Source: Chloroflexota bacterium (GTDB lineage Bacteria > Chloroflexota > Anaerolineae > J036 > Brachytrichaceae). Taken from it: a stretch of 64,000 nucleotides of DNA. The notes beneath the pieces were generated by a model. That model was not told the origin of the DNA, did no database searches, and saw only the letters and a program-made list of their open reading frames with translations. Shown here piece by piece: positions 45,998 through 53,819 of this stretch; the stretch's first letter is position 1, and every line of letters starts with the position of its first letter. Where the stretch lies: assembly GCA_025354985.1 (NCBI GenBank), contig JANXLU010000011.1, positions 1 to 64,000 on the forward strand, in the 5' to 3' direction. The position numbers and the translations under genes are program-made.

Positions 45998-46145
45998 TGT
46001 TGATGACGTTGAGGAATTCCGTGCAACCGGCTGTCAGTTAATGACCCTGGGTATTCCCGGCCATGCCAATAAGTCCGCAGGATTTAGCACCACACTGTTT
46101 CTAAATCAGGTGCAAGCAGATGGTCAGCCTGGCTGACCAGGCAGG
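45998..46145. other. Non-coding stretch with overlapping hairpins
   Basis: No gene was recognised. A phase from 45954 reads without stops for 60 codons but has no family resemblance. Near the end, GGTCAG-CCTGG-CTGACC (46122-46138) and GCCTGG-CTGA-CCAGGC (46127-46142) are two mutually exclusive hairpins, lying just before the Rex-like operator. There is no T-run. Confidence 0.4.
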
Positions 46146-46163
46146 TTGTGAAAGTTTTCACAA
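46146..46163. promoter_or_regulatory. Rex-like operator upstream of ndh
   Basis: TTGTGAAAGTTTTCACAA is an 18-bp inverted repeat with perfect 8-bp arms TTGTGAAA/TTTCACAA. It matches the known operator of the NADH/NAD+-sensing repressor Rex (TTGTGA-N6-TCACAA). It ends 8 bases before the -10-like box of ndh, so it covers the -35 region. Rex is known to repress ndh in Bacillus; the same logic fits here. Confidence 0.8.
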
Positions 46164-46170
46164 TCTCGCG

Positions 46171-46176
46171 TACAAT
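46171..46176 (+). promoter_or_regulatory. -10 box of ndh, near-leaderless
   Basis: TACAAT is followed by 8 nt and the ATG at 46185. TTGTGA, part of the Rex-like site, lies 19 bases upstream as a possible -35. No Shine-Dalgarno is present. Confidence 0.6.
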
Positions 46177-46184
46177 TAAAAAAC

Positions 46185-47432
46185 ATGATCAAAAAACCGG
46201 TTGTGGCTGTCATTGGGGCGGGGTTTGGCGGATTGGCCGTGGCACGCGCACTAAAGGGAGCCGACGTGGAGGTGCATCTCATTGATTCGCGCAATCACCA
46301 TATTTTCCAGCCACTCCTGTATCAAGTTGCTACAGCGGGTCTCGAACCCGAAGAAATTGCTCATGCTATCCGGGGTGAAGTAAGGCGTCAAGCCAATGTG
46401 CGGTTTCGCATGGCGCGCGTTGTAAGCGGCGATCTACTTGCCAAATTACTTGTCACCTCGACTGGAGAATCGATTGCGTTCGATTACCTTGTGCTGGCCG
46501 CTGGGGCTGTCACCAGTGACTTCGGAATTTCAGGCGTAGCCGAACATGCATTTGGCCTGAAAAGTTTGGAAGATGCCATTGCTTTGCGCAGCCACATCGT
46601 GAAAAAGTTTGAGGAAGCAGATGCGCTTGAGCGGAAGGTTCCCGATGGCATGTTAACCTTTGTTGTCGCTGGCGGGGGACCGACCGGAGTCGAGATGGCC
46701 GGAGCACTTACGGAACTGTTTGACAAGGTCCTTCGCAAAGACTTTCCGAATCTCGATTTTGGCGCAGTGCGCGTGGTGTTGCTCGAAGCCCTTGACAGGT
46801 TGCTGCCGCCGTTTGATGTTCGACTGCAACAATACACACTGGCGACACTAAAAAAATTTGGCGTCGACGTGCGATTTGGCGCCCAAGTAATCTCAGTTAC
46901 CACGGAAGGTGTTACGCTCAAAGACGGTTCGGCAATTCCGGCGAAAACCGTGGTTTGGGGAGCCGGGATCACAGGCAATCCACTTGCCTCACACCTTGCA
47001 TTGCCGATGGTACGGGGTGGTCGCGTTGCTGTAAATGATGATTTGACAGTTCCAGGTATACCCGGTGTATTTGTAATTGGCGATCTTGCTGCCGGCAAGG
47101 ATGTTCATGGCAATGTGTATCCGCAGCTGGCCCAAGCGGCAATCCAGGGTGGAAAGCATGTGGCGTTTCAAATAGTCCGGCAAATCAACAATTTGCAGAC
47201 GCAACCGTTTGCATACAAGGACCCGGGATTTATGGCAACCATTGGCCGCCAGGAAGCAGTAGCGCAATTTCCATCCGGACTTAAGGTCAGGGGAGCAATC
47301 GCCTGGATTATGTGGTTGTTTCTGCACTTGTTATATTTGGTCGGTTTTAGAAATCGCACACAAGTACTCATAAATTGGATATGGAGCTACTTCTCTTATG
47401 AACGCGGCGCGAGGTTGATAATGTGGCAATAA
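46185..47432 (+). CDS. ndh: Type II NADH dehydrogenase (NDH-2)
   Basis: A 415-residue single-chain flavoprotein that passes electrons from NADH to quinone without proton pumping. The FAD loop is VAVIGAGFGGLAVARAL, followed by HHIFQPLLYQVATAGL. The NADH loop is VVAGGGPTGVEMAGAL, and FVIGDLAAG near 300 holds the flavin end. The C-terminus is amphipathic and aromatic (WIMWLFLHLLYLVGF, QVLINWIWSYFSYERGAR) for membrane attachment. It gives the cell an alternative to the complex I encoded in the same window. The Rex-like operator upstream indicates induction when NADH is high. It is followed by a TIGR01777 epimerase gene 2 bases later. Confidence 0.92.
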   Translation: MIKKPVVAVIGAGFGGLAVARALKGADVEVHLIDSRNHHIFQPLLYQVATAGLEPEEIAHAIRGEVRRQANVRFRMARVVSGDLLAKLLVTSTGESIAFDYLVLAAGAVTSDFGISGVAEHAFGLKSLEDAIALRSHIVKKFEEADALERKVPDGMLTFVVAGGGPTGVEMAGALTELFDKVLRKDFPNLDFGAVRVVLLEALDRLLPPFDVRLQQYTLATLKKFGVDVRFGAQVISVTTEGVTLKDGSAIPAKTVVWGAGITGNPLASHLALPMVRGGRVAVNDDLTVPGIPGVFVIGDLAAGKDVHGNVYPQLAQAAIQGGKHVAFQIVRQINNLQTQPFAYKDPGFMATIGRQEAVAQFPSGLKVRGAIAWIMWLFLHLLYLVGFRNRTQVLINWIWSYFSYERGARLIMWQ

Positions 47433-47434
47433 TC

Positions 47435-48340
47435 ATGACAAGAAAAATCGTAATCGCGGGTGGCAGCGGATTTATAGGTCGCGGGCTTGAGGCGCATTTC
47501 TCATCCAAGGGGGATAACGTCACGGTCCTGACAAGGACCCCATCCAAACCAAACCATGTTGGCTGGGACGGCAAAACGCAGGGTGCGTGGGTTGAATCAC
47601 TTGAGGGGGCAACCGCCCTGATAAATCTGACCGGGAAAAACATTAACTGCCGATGGAACGATGAGAACAGGCGCGAAATAATTGCATCGCGGACCGAGGC
47701 CATCGCAGTTTTGGGCTCGGCACTTCGAACCCTGCAGAAAGCACCCAAAGTTTGGATTCAAAGTGCGGGTATTGATTTTGTTGGTGATGGCCCGGTTGGC
47801 CGGGATGAGTCCGCACCCCGAGCGCCCAGTGGATTTCTAACCGAGATTTGCGCTTTGTGGGAGCAAGCCTTCGCGGCTCAATCCGACGTGCCCATCAGAC
47901 GCACTTTGTTTCGCATTGGGCCGGTCTTGGGGCAGGGCGGCGGCCCATTGGTGCCGCTGGCCACGCTTGCAAAGCTCTTTCTGGGCGGGTCAGTCGGCGC
48001 CGGCACACAGCATTTCAGTTGGATACATTTGGGCGATTTGGCCGGAATTTTTGACTGGGCCATTGACAATCAAAACGCATCGGGAACCTATCACGCTGTT
48101 GCGCAAAATCCGTCAACAAATGCGCAATTTATGTTTGCATTGCGCAAGGCCTACGGCCGGCCCTGGTCTCCGCCCGTTCCATCTTTTGCGGCCCGCATTG
48201 GGGCGGAGGTGATTGGCTCGCCCGCAGATATCGTGTTGGGTGGGTCTTATGGCGTGCCCGCACGATTGCTGGCAGAGGGCTATAAATTTAGGTTTCCGAC
48301 CGCGGACTCGGCGCTTGCGGATCTCATTCCGAAGCGCTGA
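47435..48340 (+). CDS. TIGR01777-family epimerase (YfcH/SDR39U1-like)
   Basis: A 301-residue atypical SDR. The nucleotide loop is IVIAGGSGFIGRGLEAHF. Family signatures are WDGKTQGAWVESLEGATALINLTGKNINCRW, here read in two parts around LINLTGKNI, then IQSAGIDFVGD, FRIGPVLGQGGG and WIHLGDLAGIFDWAI, with a C-terminal GVPARLLAEGYKFRFP. The reaction is unknown; homologs are widespread. It begins two bases after the ndh stop and so shares the Rex-controlled transcript. Confidence 0.88.
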   Translation: MTRKIVIAGGSGFIGRGLEAHFSSKGDNVTVLTRTPSKPNHVGWDGKTQGAWVESLEGATALINLTGKNINCRWNDENRREIIASRTEAIAVLGSALRTLQKAPKVWIQSAGIDFVGDGPVGRDESAPRAPSGFLTEICALWEQAFAAQSDVPIRRTLFRIGPVLGQGGGPLVPLATLAKLFLGGSVGAGTQHFSWIHLGDLAGIFDWAIDNQNASGTYHAVAQNPSTNAQFMFALRKAYGRPWSPPVPSFAARIGAEVIGSPADIVLGGSYGVPARLLAEGYKFRFPTADSALADLIPKR

Positions 48341-48355
48341 GTTTCAGTCCGTATT

Positions 48356-49342
48356 TCAGGCCCAAGCCTCGGATTTCCCACTTCGTAGCACACGTTCGAT
48401 CACATTCATGTTCGCGACGGCGTCCTCAAGCGGGGTCGGGACTGGCGTGTCATTCAGCACCGACAACGCAAAAGCGTCACCCTGTGCCGAGTATTGATCG
48501 GTGGTAGGAAACGCGATCTCCTGAATGTCGCCACCGCGCTGCAGCCAAATGCGGCAGGGCTTGTCTGGTGGCGCATTAAACGGAATTTCAATTTCGATAC
48601 GGCCCGTGATGCCATAAATATTCACGCGCTGGTAGTTTGTAAGTTGGGTGCTGCATGTGAAGGTTGCGGTAGACCCACTTCCAAAATCGAGGATGCCGCT
48701 GGCCAGCCGATCCGTATGAAATGTTGGATCGTAATCGACGATGCCCATGACTCTTGTTGGCTCTCGGCCAAAGATCAGGCGTGATACAGATATGTTGTAG
48801 CAGCCAATATCCATGAGACCGCCGCCGCCGATTTCCGCAATATTGCGAACGTTGGCAGGGTCATTGTTAAAGTAGCTAAAGAACGAATGGATGGTCCGTA
48901 AATCGCCAATTGCGCCTTCTGATACCAACGCTTTGGCTTTGATCCATTGGGGATGGAAACGATACATGAACGCCTCCATCACTTTTATGTGCGGATGTTG
49001 CCTGGATATAGCCAGCAACTCATTGGCTTCAGCTACAGATAAAGCGATTGGCTTCTCGCAGAGCACATGTTTGCCAGCCTGGATTGCTTTGATTGTCCAC
49101 GGTACGTGCCCGTGGTTGGGCAGCGGGTTATATATGGCATCCACCTCCGTGTCCGCCAATAACGCTTCATAGGATCCGTGTGCTCGGGTTATCCCAAGTT
49201 TCCGTGCGGCAGTTTCAGCCGCCTCTTGAGTACGTGACGCAATCGCCACGACCTCTGTAAATTGCCCACCCTGCATGGCCGGCGTCACCTTGGCCATCCC
49301 GATGTTTGCGGTCGAAATAATACCGATGCGAAGTTTTTTCAT
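48356..49342 (-). CDS. Gfo/Idh/MocA family oxidoreductase
   Basis: A 328-residue NAD(P)-dependent dehydrogenase. It starts RIGIISTANIGMAKV, with the typical DAIYNPLPNHGHVPW and AGKHVLCEKPIALSVAEA, the EAFMYRFHPQW helix and a C-terminal beta-sheet domain. The EKP motif is intact. Members oxidise or reduce sugars and polyols, including deoxygenating or dehydratase-like steps. It follows the GH20 gene on the same strand, so it may process the released sugar, but a TATAGT box 6 nt before the ATG gives it its own candidate promoter. Confidence 0.88.
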   Translation of the reverse strand: MKKLRIGIISTANIGMAKVTPAMQGGQFTEVVAIASRTQEAAETAARKLGITRAHGSYEALLADTEVDAIYNPLPNHGHVPWTIKAIQAGKHVLCEKPIALSVAEANELLAISRQHPHIKVMEAFMYRFHPQWIKAKALVSEGAIGDLRTIHSFFSYFNNDPANVRNIAEIGGGGLMDIGCYNISVSRLIFGREPTRVMGIVDYDPTFHTDRLASGILDFGSGSTATFTCSTQLTNYQRVNIYGITGRIEIEIPFNAPPDKPCRIWLQRGGDIQEIAFPTTDQYSAQGDAFALSVLNDTPVPTPLEDAVANMNVIERVLRSGKSEAWA

Positions 49343-49348
49343 GGATGC

Positions 49349-49354
49349 ACTATA
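49349..49354 (-). promoter_or_regulatory. -10-like box for the Gfo/Idh gene, leaderless spacing
   Basis: On the minus strand TATAGT is followed by 6 nt and the ATG at 49342. It lies within the 29-base gap after the GH20 stop. Confidence 0.5.
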
Positions 49355-49371
49355 AACGCCCCGAACGCCAT

Positions 49372-51231
49372 CTATTTACTTGGTCCAACTTTGAGTTCTT
49401 TTAAGCGCTTTATTGAATCATTCAGACCACCTGGCCGGTTTCTGGCCAGCCAGATTTTTCGGTAGCGCTTTAGTAAGTCAGCTTGCTTTTTTACAAACAT
49501 AGCACTGTTGACTTTGTGACCAAGCGCATGCAAGGTGTAGTCCCCACCAAGTTTCAACCAATCTGCTGCCATTTGAAGTTCATCGACAATCAAATCGGCG
49601 TCTGGGCGCGTCATTTTGTGCTTATGTAGTGGTTTGATACTTTGATCTATCGACTTGCTGTGTTGACCAATCTGTTCACGCGTTATCGCCATTTTTTGTG
49701 CTACCTCGGCAGGCGTTGATCTTAGTACAACAGGAGCATTCATAACAAACACGACCGGGTTTCCGTTGTGGGCGCGCTTAAAGGATTGGTATACGTTTCC
49801 AATATCGAATGCCACTGCGCCCACGGTTCCGGATACGTCATCAAACAGATGCCGGCTGATTGCATCTGCAATCTGGATCGATTTGTTTGCGTCACAGGTC
49901 CAGCTCACCGCCGCTCCAAATCCATAACCCAGCATGCTGGCCACCTGTGGCTGCCAATGACCGAAGTCCCCCCAATCGGTGATCAGATAGCCTACTGCGC
50001 CATGCTTCAAGCCACTCTCCGCTGCGTTTAGCAAGTTGCCAAGAGCGTTCTGGGTGCGTCCGGCAAAGCTGTTCCAGCTGGCCGTCCCGGGGCATACATA
50101 GAATGGAATACCCGACGCGGCAAAAAGGGCGCTGTTCTTGTCAAACGGGTGGTCAAATTCATAGCCCCATTCAAGTGCGATCGCGTCTTTTGGTAGCTCC
50201 GCAACCAACTCGGGGTAATTGATGATGATGTCGCCCCAGAACATCATGGTGCGCTGGCGTTTGGTGCACTCCAAATAGATTTTCTGTACAAAGTCCAAAT
50301 ACACGCGTCCCCTGCCTTTTTGGAGAACTTCGTCGGCGCTCGCGCCAAATCCAAGATCGATGGTTTCGTCGCAGCCCACGTTAAACAGGCCGGACGAGAA
50401 ATTCGGCAACAACTCATCGTACAGCGAGCGGAGCAGGGCAATGCTTTCTGGGTGAAGCGGATTTAATCCGAATGGTCCCTGGCGCTGACGACCCCATGCG
50501 GTGTATGGCCCATGGGTTTCGGCAAGATGTGAATAGGCTTCCTTTTTTAGCCATCGGTGAAAATGACCAAAGGAATTCGTGCACGGTACAAGTTCAACGT
50601 GGCGGGCACGGCAAAAAAAATCAACTTGCTGAATCTCGGCCGCGGTAAACGGAGAGGCATCCTGCCAAACGTCCCGGTGAGCACGATACGCAAAGGTGTG
50701 TTCCGCATACAAATGCAGTTGATTGATCTTGAGCGACGCCAGGCGGTCGATCAAATCGAGCAACGTACTCAGTTTGGGCACCTTGTCCCGCGAAATGTCG
50801 AGCATGAGCCCTCGCACCGGAAAATCCGGATGATCAGCGATATGCAAACACGGAAGTACTAACCGTCCAATGAGCCAATGAATGGAAATTAGCTGCAGCA
50901 GTGTGCAGACGCCATAGAACACACCTTGGGTGCTGCCACCTGTAACTGTGATCGATTCGGCGTGAATCTCAAGTGCATAGCCCTGCACATGGTGAACTTT
51001 GTCCGAATCTATATTCAACGTTATTCCGCGCGCAGGTTGAGTGAGGACGGAATTCGAGCCAATGGTGCAACCAAAGCCATGTGACTGCAACGATAGTGCC
51101 AATCGGTTCGCACTAAACCAGAGATTGTTGGTGTGCGATCCAATCAACATGATTTCAACGTCATGGGAGTCATCAAGGGCAAAAACGCCGTCGCTTGTCT
51201 GCAGTTTGCGTGGGTGCGGAAGCAGATTCAT
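49372..51231 (-). CDS. GH20-type beta-N-acetylhexosaminidase-like glycosidase
   Basis: A 619-residue protein without a signal peptide, so probably cytoplasmic. An N-terminal GH20b-like alpha/beta domain (about 1-125) ends with YALEIHAESITVTGGSTQGVFYG-type text (GGSTQGVFYG is the clearest). The TIM barrel follows from FPVRGLMLDISRDKVP. The catalytic Asp-Glu pair is in NVGCDETIDLG near residues 289-290, and WGYEFDHPF and DWGDFGHWQP line the barrel end. The C-terminal ~150 residues are helical and charged. It should release terminal amino sugars. The ATG at 51231 is supported by a TAATAT box ending 6 nt upstream. It is divergent from an MFS carrier. Confidence 0.82.
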   Translation of the reverse strand: MNLLPHPRKLQTSDGVFALDDSHDVEIMLIGSHTNNLWFSANRLALSLQSHGFGCTIGSNSVLTQPARGITLNIDSDKVHHVQGYALEIHAESITVTGGSTQGVFYGVCTLLQLISIHWLIGRLVLPCLHIADHPDFPVRGLMLDISRDKVPKLSTLLDLIDRLASLKINQLHLYAEHTFAYRAHRDVWQDASPFTAAEIQQVDFFCRARHVELVPCTNSFGHFHRWLKKEAYSHLAETHGPYTAWGRQRQGPFGLNPLHPESIALLRSLYDELLPNFSSGLFNVGCDETIDLGFGASADEVLQKGRGRVYLDFVQKIYLECTKRQRTMMFWGDIIINYPELVAELPKDAIALEWGYEFDHPFDKNSALFAASGIPFYVCPGTASWNSFAGRTQNALGNLLNAAESGLKHGAVGYLITDWGDFGHWQPQVASMLGYGFGAAVSWTCDANKSIQIADAISRHLFDDVSGTVGAVAFDIGNVYQSFKRAHNGNPVVFVMNAPVVLRSTPAEVAQKMAITREQIGQHSKSIDQSIKPLHKHKMTRPDADLIVDELQMAADWLKLGGDYTLHALGHKVNSAMFVKKQADLLKRYRKIWLARNRPGGLNDSIKRLKELKVGPSK

Positions 51232-51237
51232 GCCTAA

Positions 51238-51243
51238 ATATTA
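51238..51243 (-). promoter_or_regulatory. -10-like box for the GH20 gene, leaderless spacing
   Basis: On the minus strand TAATAT is followed by 6 nt and the ATG at 51231. It shares an 83-base divergent region with the MFS gene, whose own box is at 51303. Confidence 0.5.
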
Positions 51244-51302
51244 CCTGTGTTTTGAAATGGATATTCCTTCAATGGCAAACCCCGCGTGGGGCAAAACTGC
51301 GG

Positions 51303-51308
51303 TAATCT
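51303..51308 (+). promoter_or_regulatory. -10-like box for the MFS gene, leaderless spacing
   Basis: TAATCT is followed by 6 nt and the ATG at 51315. No Shine-Dalgarno sequence is present. Confidence 0.45.
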
Positions 51309-51314
51309 ACCAAT

Positions 51315-52514
51315 ATGCCAACTCTATTGCGCAACCGAGTGCTCATGGCCCTTTCACTCAGTCATTTCACGTGTGACCTCTACTCGGGTTCCATACCGAT
51401 GCTGCTGTTATTTGCATCGCGATCACTTGGTTTTGGCTTGACAGAGGCAGGCTTGGTTGGCACGGTCTATGGAATTTTTTCATCACTTACCCAACCGTTG
51501 TTTGGATATTTGGGAGATCTAAAGGGCGGTCGTTGGTTCGTGGTTGGCGGGGTGGCTGTCATGACCGTCTTTCAAATGCTCATGGGCCTGGCGCCAAGTT
51601 ATTGGCTGCTGATTCTGTGTGCAGCATTTGCGGGGATGGGTAGTGCTGCATTTCACCCCCAGGGTGCGAGCGGTGCCAGTCGTTCCGGGGGAGACAAGAA
51701 AACCTCAGCCATGTCGATTTTTATGTTTGGCGGTAACTTTGGGTATGGGACCGGTCCGGCTTTGGCTGGTGTAATCGGTGATGTGCTCGGCCGGGCTGCA
51801 CTGCCGATCATGTCACTTGTCGGCTTAATACTTGTTCCTGTGTTATTCAAGTTGACAGGCGGATCCGGCTCGCCAAGCCGAATTGTTCCGGGCAAAACCC
51901 TGTTGAAAGTCAATCCGGCGTTTACCAAGCTCGGCGTGGCCGCACTCTTGATAACCATGATGGCACGTGCCTGGCTGCAAGCAGCTGCCACGTTTTTCAC
52001 ACCGGTATTTTTTACGACCTTGCGCGGATTTACCGCGGCACAGGCTGGAACGCTTAGTACGATAAATCTGTGGTCGCTCGCGCTTGGAACTCTGGTAGGC
52101 GGGCTGTTGGCCGACCGCATCGGTCCGCGTCGGGTGATGCTGTTTTCGTTCTTATGCAGTGCCCCACTCATGTTTTTGTATTGGAACGTTGTGGGCGTAC
52201 CGTTGTATCTTGTCGCTGTCACGATGGGATTTTTGGTGGGGTGGGCCTGGCCTCCACTAATCGTGCTTTCCCAAGAGCTGTTTCCCAAGAGCGCAGGGTT
52301 GGCCAGTGGAATCGCGCTTGGATTTGCATTTGCCATGGGTTATGTTGGCCAGGGCATCAATAGTTTCCTTGCCGCACCAGAACGGCTTGGGCTTATTGGT
52401 AGCATGATGATTGTTCCGGTTTTGGGCCTAGTTGGTGCATTGGCCATGCAGGCCCTGCCAAAGCGCGAAGCAATTGCCGCGAGCGCTGCGGCGCGCCTGA
52501 CCCTGGCTCAATAA
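51315..52514 (+). CDS. MFS transporter, fosmidomycin-resistance-like (Fsr)
   Basis: A 399-residue, about 12-helix carrier. It resembles the Fsr group: ALSLSHFTCDLYSGSIPMLL at the start, FGYLGDLKGGRWF for the helix 2-3 loop, and GMGSAAFHPQGASGASRSGG, a hallmark of Fsr-type proteins. The second half repeats the loop as GGLLADRIGPRRVML. It may export a toxic or metabolic compound. It is divergent from the GH20 gene, so a role in sugar uptake or efflux cannot be excluded. Confidence 0.83.
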   Translation: MPTLLRNRVLMALSLSHFTCDLYSGSIPMLLLFASRSLGFGLTEAGLVGTVYGIFSSLTQPLFGYLGDLKGGRWFVVGGVAVMTVFQMLMGLAPSYWLLILCAAFAGMGSAAFHPQGASGASRSGGDKKTSAMSIFMFGGNFGYGTGPALAGVIGDVLGRAALPIMSLVGLILVPVLFKLTGGSGSPSRIVPGKTLLKVNPAFTKLGVAALLITMMARAWLQAAATFFTPVFFTTLRGFTAAQAGTLSTINLWSLALGTLVGGLLADRIGPRRVMLFSFLCSAPLMFLYWNVVGVPLYLVAVTMGFLVGWAWPPLIVLSQELFPKSAGLASGIALGFAFAMGYVGQGINSFLAAPERLGLIGSMMIVPVLGLVGALAMQALPKREAIAASAAARLTLAQ

Positions 52515-52543
52515 CTCGGGCTCGGTTGTGCTGCACGATCGGT

Positions 52544-52549
52544 TAAAAT
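52544..52549 (+). promoter_or_regulatory. Candidate -10 box for carAB
   Basis: TAAAAT lies 29 bases after the MFS stop and would start a transcript with a leader of about 130 nt before carA. No convincing -35 was found. Confidence 0.35.
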
Positions 52550-52648
52550 TGTTGGGGATGATTTTTTGTTCGCGTCGAAGCAGTCCGCCCCCAAGGTTCA
52601 GTCTGGAGCCCGGATCGAAAATTCGGCGCTATCCAGAGGTGCTTTTGC

Positions 52649-52682
52649 AGGGCGTTCATCAATTTGAATGCCCTCTTTTTTT
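52649..52682 (+). terminator. Intrinsic terminator in the carAB leader (attenuator)
   Basis: AGGGCGTTCA and TGAATGCCCT form a 10-bp stem (one G-U pair) with a 6-nt loop, followed by C and seven T residues. This is the clearest intrinsic terminator in the window. It ends 3 bases before the carA ATG, so it cannot simply end the MFS gene; read from a carAB promoter it would stop transcription before carA. Just upstream, ATCCAGAGGTGC...GCAGGG (52631-52652) is loosely like PyrR-binding RNA, and CGCCC (52586-52590) could pair with GGGCG of the left arm. Pyrimidine-controlled attenuation is likely in principle; the PyrR link is weak. Confidence 0.75.
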
Positions 52683-52685
52683 GTC

Positions 52686-53819
52686 ATGAATCAACCAGTT
52701 GCGCTTTTGGCGCTTGCAGATGGGACGCTTTGGCCGGGAATTGCGCTTGGAAAGCCGGGTGAGACAAGTGGTGAGATCGTCTTTAACACCAGCATGACTG
52801 GCTACCAGGAGATCTTGACCGACCCCAGTTATTATGGTCAGGTCGTCACCATGAGCCAGCCACATATTGGCAACTACGGCACAAACTACGCTGACGACGA
52901 GAGCAATCGCGCATTCGTAGCCGGTTTGATCGTCCGGTCGGCAAGTCCCACGACCAGCAATTATCGATCCGAAAAGTCCATGCAGGACTATATGGCTGAT
53001 CGCGCCATTGTAGGCATTGCCGACGTCGACACGCGCGCGTTGGTTCGGCACATCCGAACTTATGGTGCGCAAAATTGCGCCATCAGTACCGGCAACCTTG
53101 ATCCAGAAAGGCTGATTGCACTGGCGCGCCAAGCTCCGGATATGAACGGCTTGGACCTCGTTCGCCACGTCACGTGCAACGCGCCCTATACGTGGAATGA
53201 ACCTTCAAACTCTGCTTGGTTAATGGATGAACAGATAATACAGGCGGATCACGCAGCTAGTTTTCACGTCGTGGCTTATGACTATGGGATCAAGCGCAAT
53301 ATTTTGCGTCTACTGACCTCATATGGGTGTCGGGTGACAGTTGTGCCTGCAAGCTATCCGGCTCAGGACGTGTTTTCCTTAAACCCGGATGGCGTTTTTC
53401 TGTCGAATGGTCCGGGAGACCCTGCAGCAACAACGTATGCCATCGAAAATGTGCGTGCCCTGCTCGGCAAAATTCCAATCTTTGGCATATGCCTGGGCAA
53501 CCAGATTCTCGGTTTGGCATTGGGCGGCGACACCTACAAAATGAAGTTTGGTCACCGGGGTGGCAATCAACCCGTGCAGTTTTTAGATACAAAAAATGTC
53601 GAAATTAGCGCACACAATCACGGATTTGCCGTGCGCCCGGATTCATTGCCTGCGGGCGTTGAAGTCACACATGTGAACCTAAATGATGGGTGTGTTGAGG
53701 GGTTGCGCGCTCGGGATTTGCGAGCCTTTGCTGTTCAATATCATCCCGAAAGTAGCCCGGGACCGCACGATTCACACTATTTGTTTGCCGAGTTCATCAG
53801 GTTGATGAAAAATAAATGA
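52686..53819 (+). CDS. carA: Carbamoyl-phosphate synthase small subunit
   Basis: A 377-residue glutaminase subunit that delivers ammonia to CarB. The N-terminal domain reads [37 protein letters not shown] and [12 protein letters not shown]. The class I amidotransferase domain has the nucleophile Cys in [12 protein letters not shown] and the His/Glu in [10 protein letters not shown]. The ATG at 52686 fits the family start; an ATG at 52668 is in frame but lies inside the terminator hairpin. No Shine-Dalgarno can be placed, since the hairpin ends 3 bases before. It overlaps carB by 4 bases. Confidence 0.95.
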   Translation: MNQPVALLALADGTLWPGIALGKPGETSGEIVFNTSMTGYQEILTDPSYYGQVVTMSQPHIGNYGTNYADDESNRAFVAGLIVRSASPTTSNYRSEKSMQDYMADRAIVGIADVDTRALVRHIRTYGAQNCAISTGNLDPERLIALARQAPDMNGLDLVRHVTCNAPYTWNEPSNSAWLMDEQIIQADHAASFHVVAYDYGIKRNILRLLTSYGCRVTVVPASYPAQDVFSLNPDGVFLSNGPGDPAATTYAIENVRALLGKIPIFGICLGNQILGLALGGDTYKMKFGHRGGNQPVQFLDTKNVEISAHNHGFAVRPDSLPAGVEVTHVNLNDGCVEGLRARDLRAFAVQYHPESSPGPHDSHYLFAEFIRLMKNK

